The position numbers were made by a program, and so were the translations under genes. Below the pieces are notes generated by a model. That model had not been told where the DNA came from. It did no database searches and was given only the letters and a program-made list of their open reading frames with translations. A DNA stretch of 64,000 bases from UBA10324 sp038326325. Its GTDB lineage: Bacteria; Bacteroidota; Bacteroidia; Chitinophagales; UBA10324. The stretch covers positions 1 to 64,000 of the forward strand of contig JBBQJW010000010.1 in assembly GCA_038326325.1 (NCBI GenBank). The letters run 5' to 3'. How positions within the stretch are numbered: position 1 is the stretch's first letter; every line of letters begins with the position of its first letter. Below, piece after piece: positions 53,828 to 63,600 of the stretch.

Positions 53828-56041
53828 ATGAAAAACAAATTCGCTTTCACACAAATCATTTTCGCACTTGCATTTGTTTCACTGCTTGCGAAAAATTCTT
53901 CTACCTCAAATAATTTTGAGAATGGTGAGCTTCACGGACTGATTACCGATTCTAAAACCGGAGAAGGTCTCTCTTTTGCTACCATTATTTTACTGACTGA
54001 AGGTAATACACAGGTTACAGGAACTATTGCAGATATTGACGGTAACTATATTGTTAAACCAATCACACCAGGCAAATACAATTTACAAGTTTCCTTTGTT
54101 GGATATTCTACTGTAACAGTTAATGGTCTGATAATTTCTGAGGGTAAAATTACAGTAGAGGATATAAAACTAACTTCATCAGGTGTTGAATTGAATGAAC
54201 TTACAATAAGAACAGAAAAACTGATTGAGCCTGATAAAACAACCTCAGGATCAACTTCAAGTCATTCTGAAATTCAACATTCAGCAATTAACAGAAACAA
54301 CCCGAATAATATTGCTGCCAAAACCGCAGGAGTTTATCAGCTGGATAATGGCGGCGGACTTAACATAAACGGGAGTAGAAATTATTCGCAGAAATATTAT
54401 GTAGATGGAATTCCAATGCGTGGTTCTATAAGTCTTCCTTCAACTACAGGTAATACTCAAAGCGATATTTCAGGAAATCTTCCGTCACAGTTTCAATTAA
54501 CTAAGAATAAAAATCACAGGCATGATGTAATTGTTAATACCCCTCCGCCTACACCACAGATTGTATATACACCGCCCGTTATTTACAACGACGAAGAATA
54601 TGCACCACTTATTGAAAATGAATTCAAAAGTGTAACAGACGAACCTCTTTCAACTTTTTCGTTGGATGTTGATGATGCTTCTTATACAAACTTCAGAAGG
54701 TTTATTGACCAGGGACAAGTTCCGCCAAAGAACGCAATCCGAATTGAAGAGTTCATAAATAATTTCCAATACGATTACCCCCAACCAATTGGAGACGATC
54801 CGTTTTCTGTTACACTTGAAACCGCAGCTTGTCCCTGGAATGCCGAGCATAAAATTGTAAGCATTGGCATAAAAGGAAAAACTGTTTCCAGCGATACCAT
54901 GCCTGCTAACAATCTTGTCTTTCTCATAGATGTTTCCGGATCAATGCAGGATTTCAATAAACTTCCTCTTGTAAAAAACTGCTTCAAGTTATTAGTGAAT
55001 AAGCTTCGGCCAGAGGATGATGTAGCTATTGTGGTTTATGCAGGAAATGCAGGTATGGTTCTCTCTTCTACTTCAGGAAGCAGGAAAGAAAAAATTAATT
55101 CTGCTATTGATGCCTTGGAAGCCGGTGGCTCAACCGCTGGTGGACAAGGAATTGAACTTGCCTATAAAATCGCGAAAGAAAATTTTAAACAGAAAGGAAA
55201 CAACCGGGTGATACTTGCTACTGATGGTGATTTTAATGTAGGTGTTTCGAGTGACGATGACTTGATGAAACTTATTGAAAGCAAACGCGACGATGGAATA
55301 TTTCTTACTGTGCTCGGATTTGGAATGGGAAATTACAAGGATGCTAAAATGGAATTACTTGCAGATAAGGGTAATGGGAACTATTCGTACATAGATAATT
55401 TTTCGCAGGGAAAGAAAATATTTGTGGAACAGCTAAGTGGAACTCTATATACCATTGCTAAGGATGTGAAACTGCAACTTGAATTCAATCCTCAGCAAGT
55501 TCAATCTTACCGACTAATTGGATATGAAAATCGTTTACTGAATAAAGAAGATTTTAATAACGACAAAAAGGATGCAGGAGAATTAGGCGCAGGATTAACT
55601 GTTACAGCTTTGTATGAAATAATTCCTGCGGGACCAGAATTCGTTTCATCAACAATCGAAACATCATCGCCTAAAGTTGATCCGCTTAAATACCAATTGG
55701 TTTCGTTGAATATGCAAACTCCTACTGACGAAATGCTCACCGTAAAAATGAGATACAAAAAACCGGACGAAACAAAAAGTAATTTATTATCTGTTACACT
55801 TAAAAACTCTTCCGAGACAATTGATAGTGCATCGGAGAATTTTCGCTTCGCTGTTGCTGTAGCTGAATTTGGAATGCTGTTACGACAATCAAAATTTATT
55901 GGAGCAGCTGATTTTGATTATGCAATAAATTTAGCGAAACAAAGTAAAGGTGTTGATGAAAATGGAAGTCGTGCTGAGTTTATAAAACTCGCCTCAACCA
56001 CTTCTGAATTAATTAAATCTCAAATGAAAAAAGTGAAATAG
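53828..56041 (+). CDS. secreted VWA protein fused to a carboxypeptidase-regulatory and plug-like region
   Basis: A 737-residue protein. After a signal peptide comes a CarboxypepD_reg-like domain (LHGLITDSKTGEGLSFATII ... FVGYSTVTV). A short stretch resembling a TonB-dependent receptor plug follows (KTAGVYQLDNGGGLNINGSR ... YVDGIPMRG). Then there is a Pro-rich linker and a VWA domain of the YfbK type: SVTDEPLSTFSLDVDDASYT, MIDAS DVSGSMQ, and the C-terminal DUF3520-like region. No beta-barrel follows the plug-like part, so it is not a full SusC receptor. A surface binding or assembly role is inferred. Confidence 0.88.
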   Translation: MKNKFAFTQIIFALAFVSLLAKNSSTSNNFENGELHGLITDSKTGEGLSFATIILLTEGNTQVTGTIADIDGNYIVKPITPGKYNLQVSFVGYSTVTVNGLIISEGKITVEDIKLTSSGVELNELTIRTEKLIEPDKTTSGSTSSHSEIQHSAINRNNPNNIAAKTAGVYQLDNGGGLNINGSRNYSQKYYVDGIPMRGSISLPSTTGNTQSDISGNLPSQFQLTKNKNHRHDVIVNTPPPTPQIVYTPPVIYNDEEYAPLIENEFKSVTDEPLSTFSLDVDDASYTNFRRFIDQGQVPPKNAIRIEEFINNFQYDYPQPIGDDPFSVTLETAACPWNAEHKIVSIGIKGKTVSSDTMPANNLVFLIDVSGSMQDFNKLPLVKNCFKLLVNKLRPEDDVAIVVYAGNAGMVLSSTSGSRKEKINSAIDALEAGGSTAGGQGIELAYKIAKENFKQKGNNRVILATDGDFNVGVSSDDDLMKLIESKRDDGIFLTVLGFGMGNYKDAKMELLADKGNGNYSYIDNFSQGKKIFVEQLSGTLYTIAKDVKLQLEFNPQQVQSYRLIGYENRLLNKEDFNNDKKDAGELGAGLTVTALYEIIPAGPEFVSSTIETSSPKVDPLKYQLVSLNMQTPTDEMLTVKMRYKKPDETKSNLLSVTLKNSSETIDSASENFRFAVAVAEFGMLLRQSKFIGAADFDYAINLAKQSKGVDENGSRAEFIKLASTTSELIKSQMKKVK

Positions 56042-56064
56042 TATTCAGAATGTAACACTCAATG

Positions 56065-56092
56065 GCCGGTGAAATATTCATCGGCTTTTTTA
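56065..56092 (+). terminator. terminator after the VWA gene
   Basis: GCCGGTGAA and TTCATCGGC pair over nine positions with one G-U, a 3-nt loop and a T run (56086-56092). It lies 24 nt after the stop; a TGTAACA motif (56051) sits between stop and stem. Confidence 0.85.
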
Positions 56093-56198
56093 TTTTTTTA
56101 AGGCATGATTTTATTCCTCAAGAAATATGACAGTTGAAATACAATTGGACTTGAACTCACAACTTGTTTTTCAATACTTTTATCAAAACATTTTTAAG

Positions 56199-58985
56199 AT
56201 GGAATACAAATTACTTATTTTATTTTTTCTTCAATTATTATTTATCAATGAAATTTCAGCACAGGAAATTTCATATCAAAATAAAGAACTCCATTTTCGT
56301 GAAAATAAAAATCAATGGAGCACCAACATAAAATTTATTGGATTTATGAACGCTGGGAATATTTTTCTGGAAAATAACAAGCTCACATTTCAACTATTCA
56401 ACGGTGAAGATTTAAAAAAAATTCATCCTAGAAAAAACGAAGATTTAACAATTCACAGTCATGTTTATCGCATGAATTTTATTGGCGCAAATCAGAATCC
56501 AGAAATTATTAAAGAAAATCCTTCACCGGAATACTATAATTACTTTATTGGAAACGACAAGGCAAGATGGTCAAATGAAGTGAAGCAATATCAAACCATT
56601 ACCTATTTGAATATATATCCAAATATTGATTTCAAAGTTTACGGAATGGGTTTGACGATGAAGTATGAATTCATTGTTCACAAGGGTGGAAATGTTAATG
56701 ATATCAAAATCACTTATGAAGGAACTGAAGGAATCAGATTGAGCAATATGGGAAGTCTAATTATTAAAACTTCAATTGGTGATGTAATTGAAGCGCCTCC
56801 TTTTACATTTCAAAACAAGTTGCTTCATAAGACTATTATTAATAGTGAATATGTTTTAAAAGGGAATATTCTTCAGTTTAAAATCAAGTCAAATTATTCG
56901 AAGAATGAAGACCTGATTATTGACCCGACATTAATCTTCTCAACTTTTACAGGTTCAACCGCCGACAATTGGGGATTCACTTCAACTTATGATGACTTAG
57001 GAAATCTTTATCTGGGAGGTTATGTGAACACAGAACAATTCGGGGGAACATATCCAACTACAGTCGGAGCGTTTCAAACAGTTTATGGCGGTGGAACAGG
57101 TGGTGGAGCCGGAAGTGGTAACGGTAATGGTTTCAGCAGCGATATTGGAATCACAAAATTCAACAATACCGGAACTGCTTTAATTTATTCTACCTATCTT
57201 GGTGGAAGTGATAATGAAACACCGCATAGTTTGTTCGTGAATTCAGCGAATCAACTTTGTGTTTATGGAAAAACTTATTCCGCTGATTTTCCTGTAACAC
57301 TCGGATGTTATGATAATTCTTATAATGGCGACGCGGATATTATTGTAACAGTTTTTAATGATTCAGGAACTTCTCTGATCGGTTCAACTTATATTGGTGG
57401 AAGTGCAAAAGATGGAGTTAACTACGATCCACATGAATTTATTTTTGGTGGATTGAAATATAATTACGCAGATGATGCGCGCGGAGAAATAATGTGCGAT
57501 GCCCTAAACAATATTTGTATCGCCTCAAGTACAAACTCAACTGATTTTCCTGTAACACCCAGTGCATATCAAACCGCAAACGCTGGAGGGCAAGATGGAG
57601 TTGTCTTTAAATTAAGTCCAAATTGTTCTACACTATTATCGTCCACTTATCTCGGCGGATCATTGGATGACGCTTGTTTCTCACTTGATAAAAAAAGCGA
57701 CAATTCAATTTACATCACAGGGGGAACAATGAGCAGTAATTTCCCAACAACGGTCTCGTCAATTCATCCTGTTTACATTGGCGGATATAGCGACGGATTT
57801 GTTTCGAATTTATCTTCTAATGGTGTAACACTCTTATCATCTTCATTTATTGGTACTGATAGTTTAGATGAGATATATTTTGTAAGAACAGATGCAAACG
57901 ACAATGTTTTTCTCGCGGGAATAAGTGAAGGAAATTATCCAATTACAATTCCTTCAGGTTATTCAGGAATTTATGCTGATACACTAAGTGGTCAGTTCAT
58001 TACAAAAATAAATTCGTCTTTAGACAGTATAAAATTCGCAACTGTTATTGGCAATCACAACGGTTCCCTGAATATCTCACTCTCTGCCTTTGGTCTCGAT
58101 TTATGCGGAAACATATATTTAAGCGGTTGGGGAAGTTCAAACGCTTTATTCGGTCACGCTTCTGACATTACAAATATGACTGTTACAGCTAATGCTTTTC
58201 AAAGCACCACTGACGGAACAGATTTTTATATAACGGAACTATCCGTTAACGCTCAACAATTAGTTTACGGGAGTTATTTTGGTGGTAGTGGTGCAATTGA
58301 ACATGTGGACGGAGGAACAAGCCGGTTTAATAATGATGGTGTTTTATACCAGGCAATTTGCGCAGGTTGTGGTGGTAATTCATTTACCCCAACTACAACA
58401 GGAGTCTGGAGTAACACAAACAATAGTTCCAATTGCAACGAATTAGGAATGGTTTTCGATATTGGAAGCGCCTTTATAAACTCTCCAACAGCAATACCAT
58501 TAACTGGCATGGCTCCTCTGAATGTGAGTTTTACTTCAGGGTTGAGTAGTGGATCGGTTCACTGGAATTTCGGGACAGGTCTAATTGGTGATACATCTGA
58601 TTTTTACAATTCATCCTTTATTTTTAACGACACCGGAATTTTTACTGTAACAGTATTAAGATTTAGTCAGGGATTATGCGCAAGTAATGACTCATTCAGT
58701 TTTTTAATTCATGTTAATGATCCGAATGGAACAAAAGAATTATTTGCTTTAAATAATTGGTCGGTAAATCCAAACCCTGCAAAAAATTATTTTCAGATTT
58801 TAAATCCATCGAATATTACTTTCAATTATGAATTGATAAATGTGATTGGCCAGAAAATCATAGTCGGTAATTCTTCAGAAGGAAGTGTAACAGTCAGCAT
58901 TATTGAATTACCTTCTGGAATTTATTTCCTGGAAATGAAAAATGAATTTCATTACAGTATTATAAAATTAATTGTTGCTGATTGA
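56199..58985 (+). CDS. secreted SBBP-repeat/PKD protein with T9SS domain
   Basis: A 928-residue protein. ATG 56199 gives a clean signal peptide (YKLLILFFLQLLFINEISAQ); an upstream ATG at 56127 adds 24 polar residues. The N-terminal ~230 residues have the DUF7948-like form (FRENKNQWSTNIKFIG ... FIGNDKARW). Then come SBBP-type beta-propeller repeats (YSTYLGGSDNETPHSLFVNS, STYLGGSLDDACFSL), a PKD-like segment (SGSVHWNFGTG) and a type A T9SS domain (WSVNPNPAKNYFQILN ... SGIYFLEMKNE). Likely a large surface or secreted structural protein. Confidence 0.88.
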   Translation: MEYKLLILFFLQLLFINEISAQEISYQNKELHFRENKNQWSTNIKFIGFMNAGNIFLENNKLTFQLFNGEDLKKIHPRKNEDLTIHSHVYRMNFIGANQNPEIIKENPSPEYYNYFIGNDKARWSNEVKQYQTITYLNIYPNIDFKVYGMGLTMKYEFIVHKGGNVNDIKITYEGTEGIRLSNMGSLIIKTSIGDVIEAPPFTFQNKLLHKTIINSEYVLKGNILQFKIKSNYSKNEDLIIDPTLIFSTFTGSTADNWGFTSTYDDLGNLYLGGYVNTEQFGGTYPTTVGAFQTVYGGGTGGGAGSGNGNGFSSDIGITKFNNTGTALIYSTYLGGSDNETPHSLFVNSANQLCVYGKTYSADFPVTLGCYDNSYNGDADIIVTVFNDSGTSLIGSTYIGGSAKDGVNYDPHEFIFGGLKYNYADDARGEIMCDALNNICIASSTNSTDFPVTPSAYQTANAGGQDGVVFKLSPNCSTLLSSTYLGGSLDDACFSLDKKSDNSIYITGGTMSSNFPTTVSSIHPVYIGGYSDGFVSNLSSNGVTLLSSSFIGTDSLDEIYFVRTDANDNVFLAGISEGNYPITIPSGYSGIYADTLSGQFITKINSSLDSIKFATVIGNHNGSLNISLSAFGLDLCGNIYLSGWGSSNALFGHASDITNMTVTANAFQSTTDGTDFYITELSVNAQQLVYGSYFGGSGAIEHVDGGTSRFNNDGVLYQAICAGCGGNSFTPTTTGVWSNTNNSSNCNELGMVFDIGSAFINSPTAIPLTGMAPLNVSFTSGLSSGSVHWNFGTGLIGDTSDFYNSSFIFNDTGIFTVTVLRFSQGLCASNDSFSFLIHVNDPNGTKELFALNNWSVNPNPAKNYFQILNPSNITFNYELINVIGQKIIVGNSSEGSVTVSIIELPSGIYFLEMKNEFHYSIIKLIVAD

Positions 58986-59225
58986 ATTCCTTTTGTGATG
59001 AATCGAAATTAAGTTTTAGATTATTTAATGAGACTTAATTAAATTTTATTGAGGTTATTTTTCTTTATAATATTTGTACTGTCTTCCAATTTTTATTGAA
59101 TTTATTCCGTCTAAAGGAAGTATGCAGACAGGTGTTTAAATTAAATTTTTCTACTCACATAATATTTAGTAATCAGATATCGTTTTCAGTTTGGAATTTT
59201 TCCAATCACACAAAATTCAGTTGTC

Positions 59226-60593
59226 ATGAAAACAAAAAACATCCCTCTCGTTTTTGCGTTTGTTATTGTTATTGCAATTGTATTCAGCCGCTGTTCTACT
59301 GCTGATAAAACATCAAGTACTGTTAAATCTCCGTTTATCGGAGTTGAGATTTCTTCTAAATCTTTTGACCTAAACACTTCCGCTTCATCAACACTAACTA
59401 CAAGTTCCGGCTCGCAGATTATTGTTCCTGAAAACGCTTTCATTGACAAAGACAACAAACCTGTCACCGGAAATGTCAGCGTTTCATATACTGAATATTA
59501 TAAACCTTCAGAAGTTATAGCAAGCGGAATTCCAATGACATATACTGAAAATGGTATAACACAAAATTTTCAATCTGCTGGAATGTTTCGCGTAACTGCA
59601 AGTCAAAATGAGAATGAAGTATTTCTTGCAGCAGGAAAAGAAATAACTATAAATATGGTTTCAACGAAACAGGATCTGGGCTACAGAAATTATTTTTTGG
59701 ATGAAACAACAGGAAATTGGATGGACATTGGAAATGAAAAAATTGTGGGGAGTAATGAGTCGACAAGTTTAAGAATACAGCCACTGACTGATAGTTCAGT
59801 AATGAAACCAATCATGTTAAAGAAGTACGATCCAAAGGCTTTTGTATTTGATTTGGATATTGATTACAGTCGATTCCCAGCACTAAAGCAATTCAAAGGA
59901 GTGATATGGCAATACGCAGGAATCGTGTCAGATAAAAATAATCCTGAGAAATATTCCTGGATTTTTAAAGAACAATGGAGCGACATAAACATTCAGGCGC
60001 TGGACGAAGATGCACTCACCTTCACTCTTAAATTATCTAACGAATCAAAGGTATTTAACACAACAGTTTCACCTGTTTTAAAAGGAAATGATTACGATAA
60101 GGCACTTGCGATATTTAAGAAGAAAGAAAAAAAGTTTAATGAATCGGTGGTCGCTTCCAATCTGGAATCTTCAAGACTTGAAACAGAAACAAAATTGGTT
60201 CGGTCATTTACTGTAAATAAAATGGGGATATATAATTGCGACAGAATATATAATGAACCTGATGCTCTGGTGGTTTCAGCAAAATTCAAATTTGACAAAG
60301 ACATTGAAAATAATGTTTCACAGATTAGGGTTTACCACATTTGCGGAAACGATGTTATCTATTACTATCCAACTGACATTTACAATTTCAAATTTAATCC
60401 TGACAAGGAGAATAAACTAGTTGCAGTGTTACCAGGAAATAAACTTGCCGTATTTACCTCTGATGATTTTAAAAATCTTGATTTGGATCTTTTGAAAAAT
60501 CATGGCGATAGTCCATTCATTTTTCAATTCAAAACACAAAATATTTCTGTTAAGTCAATGGATGATCTCAGTGGTGTTTTAAAATCCATTTAA
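59226..60593 (+). CDS. probable lipoprotein of unknown function
   Basis: A 455-residue protein. A 20-residue hydrophobic leader ends at Cys23 (VFSRCSTADK), a plausible lipoprotein signal. The first part is a beta-rich domain (SGSQIIVPENAFIDKDNKPV ... ASGIPMTYTENG ... FQSAGMFRVTASQNE ... ETTGNWMDIG) seen in many Bacteroidota proteins of unknown function. Later segments (KYDPKAFVFDLDIDYSRFPA) repeat as two beta-rich blocks. No catalytic motif was found. A motif-built hairpin follows the stop. Confidence 0.7.
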   Translation: MKTKNIPLVFAFVIVIAIVFSRCSTADKTSSTVKSPFIGVEISSKSFDLNTSASSTLTTSSGSQIIVPENAFIDKDNKPVTGNVSVSYTEYYKPSEVIASGIPMTYTENGITQNFQSAGMFRVTASQNENEVFLAAGKEITINMVSTKQDLGYRNYFLDETTGNWMDIGNEKIVGSNESTSLRIQPLTDSSVMKPIMLKKYDPKAFVFDLDIDYSRFPALKQFKGVIWQYAGIVSDKNNPEKYSWIFKEQWSDINIQALDEDALTFTLKLSNESKVFNTTVSPVLKGNDYDKALAIFKKKEKKFNESVVASNLESSRLETETKLVRSFTVNKMGIYNCDRIYNEPDALVVSAKFKFDKDIENNVSQIRVYHICGNDVIYYYPTDIYNFKFNPDKENKLVAVLPGNKLAVFTSDDFKNLDLDLLKNHGDSPFIFQFKTQNISVKSMDDLSGVLKSI

Positions 60594-60603
60594 TAAATTA
60601 ATT

Positions 60604-60639
60604 GTGTAACACTGATAGTTAATACTATCGGTGTTACAC
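60604..60639 (+). terminator. hairpin built from two facing TGTAACA motifs
   Basis: GTGTAACACTGATAGT (60604-60619), loop TAAT, and ACTATCGGTGTTACAC (60624-60639) form a 16-bp stem with one mismatch, 11 nt after the stop of the lipoprotein gene. A T-rich tail (CCTTTTCATTTC) follows. The two arms each contain the window-wide TGTAACA motif in opposite orientation, the way paired uptake sequences act as terminators in other bacteria. Confidence 0.7.
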
Positions 60640-60669
60640 TCCTTTTCATTTCATTCTTAAAATGTCACC

Positions 60670-63600
60670 ATGAAAAGCAAAACTCTTTTTTTAATAATGA
60701 TAATTATCGTTGAAAATGTTTCAGCGCAAAATCAAACCCTGCTTCCTTTCAAAAAAGATAACCAATGGGGATACATAAATTATAATGGAGATGTTATAAT
60801 TCAACCACAATATGATTTTGCAGGAAGATTTATCAAATCAATTTCAATTGTAAAGAAAAACAAGAAGTATGGATTGATAGATGGTAATAATAATTTCACC
60901 CTAGCTCCTACTTACAATGAAATCCGATTATTCAACGATAGTATATTCTGGATTCGACAAGATTCAGTTTGGGGTTTATTTTATAGAAAATCAGAAATTT
61001 TAATACAACCATTTGCGAGAGAAATATCGGAAGAAAAATTCGGCTTCTTTCAATATCGGTTGAATGATTATTCAGGATTGATTAATCAGAAAGGCAAAAT
61101 AATTTCTGATGCCATTTATGATTCAGTTATAATTCTGAATAAGGAATTTATTATTGTTTCAACTCATGGTCAGAAAGGCTTAATAAATAATGAAGGAACT
61201 GAATTATTATCTCCATCAGAGTATGAGGGTATTGTTCCTGTAACAGATGATTGCTATCTGATAAGTGAAAATAATAATTGGGGAATTGCAAATGCAAATA
61301 ATGATCTCACAGCACAACCTATTTGGGATTCTTACAAAATATTATCTTCTTCCTTTATAATTCTGACAGATAAAAAGGGGAGTGCGTTGTATTCAATCGA
61401 AATAAAAAAGGTTTTGACTGACGATACATTTGATGACTTTAATTTATTAAACGAACAATTTATTTATTACGAACAAGGGGAGAAATTCGGATTGATTAAT
61501 AAATACAAAATAATTACAGAAGCAGTCTATGACGATCTGGAAGAAGGCAACGAGAGAGTTATTAAGGTAATGAAAAACAAAACCTGGGGATTGGTTGACA
61601 GTTCCGGAAATGAAATTATTAAACCGGAATATGATGCAATCGGAGTGTTTGATAAGCATGTGGCCACCATCCATAAACTGTTACAGTATGGATTAATAAA
61701 TGACAAAGGGAAAATTATTATCCCTTGCCACTACTCCGATATTGATCAGTTTGAAAACTCAGCAACAGTTCGAACAGATAAAAATGAAGTAATAATTGTT
61801 TCGTTGAATGAAGAAGGAGATGCAACAGATTCGACTTTGTACTCAAATTTTCATACGATTTCAGTGAGAGGAATTTCTCCTTACAAAAATTTTACGGCAA
61901 TAAATTCTTCACCCGATACAATTAAAGTAAATCAGTTTGCCTGGTTCTTTTCAAAAAAATATAAAAGATGGGGGCTAAAGAATTTTAAAACAGACAGCAT
62001 CATTATTTTTCCGAGATTCTCCAGAATATTTTTAAGTGATAATGCTCAAAGAACTGTTGTCGAAGTTTTTCTTGGCTCAACTGATCCTTCTAAAAATATT
62101 GACCAAAACAAATTACGCTATGGTGTTATTGACAATCGAACTTACCGTTATCTTGTACAACCGACCTACCGACAGATTATAATTGAAGATGTTTTTAATC
62201 CTAATTCGTTTTATGCCCGATGTATTAATTCAGAGAATAAAAATGGAATAGTATGGTTGGGTGAAAAAGAAATATTCATCAAGTACAGTTTTGTGGGTGA
62301 ATTATCAAGCGACGGATTAGCTCGTGTAAACATTGGTGGAACTCTTAAAAAATTTGAAGATGGTGCAGGGAGAGAAGACACAATAAAGCTTGCCGCCAAT
62401 CAATATCTTGATGCTGCAGGAAGAGTCAGATCAACAGCATATGTAGGAATGCGCGCCTTCAATTGGTTTCAAGTAACTAATGGAATACCATTTTGGTTGT
62501 ACACTACTATCTGTTGCACCGGTGGAAAATGGGGATACATAACAAAGACAGGATCATTAATAATAAAACCTCAATATACTTTTGCGCAAAGTTTTATTTC
62601 GGGTAGAGCCATTATAAAAAATGTGGGGAAATATGGTGTTATAAATTCTTCAGGTGAAACAATCATCCCTTTCAATTACAATCTTATAAATCACATTTAT
62701 GGTTCATCGGATTCACTGTTTGAATTAAAAGTTAATGGTGCCCGTTATGGATTTATAAATCGCGAAGGAAACATTATTGCCGATCCTCAATATGAACAGG
62801 CTATGGATTTCAGCGAAGGGCTTTCAGCTGTAAAACAATCAGGTAAATGGGGATTTATTGACAGCAGCGGCACAATTGTGATTGAACCACATTTCAGTGC
62901 TGTAACAGTCTTTTCCGAAGGCTTTGCAGCAGCGCGGCTAAAAAATAAATGGGGGTATATAAATTCAGATGGAGAATGGGAAATTAAAAACAATTATGAA
63001 GCAGCAGGAACTTTTAATAGTGGCCTGGCTGCTGTGAAAAAGAATGGTCGCTACTGTTACATCAACACCCAAGATAAAATAATAATCAAAGGACCATTTT
63101 TTCAGGCCGGTGAATTCAGAAACGAAGTAGCCGTAGTGAAATTGAAAAAGAAATTTGGTTTTATTAATACAGATGGCAAGTGGGTAATACGACCAAAATA
63201 CAATTCGGTATTAGCGTTTGACGAAAACGATAACTGTAAAGTCAGAAAGAAAAATAAATACGGAATCATAAACAGCAACGGAAAAGTACTTGCAAATTGC
63301 AGGTACGATTTCCTCGGTTCATATTCTGAAGGAATGGCAGTTGCGGCAATTAACCGAAAGTATGGATACATCGATACAACTGGCCGCTGGATTATAAAAC
63401 CACAATTTCAACTCGCAGGCAAATTTTATAACGGAACTGCAAGCGTAAAGCAGAATAATAAATTCGGGTTGATAGATGATCATGGTGAATGGATACTTGA
63501 TCCACTGTATAGTTATTGCGGAACATTGAACGGAGGAGTAATTAATGTGAAACAAAATGGAAAAAATTCCTTTATAAATACTGAAGGTAAGTATTTGATT

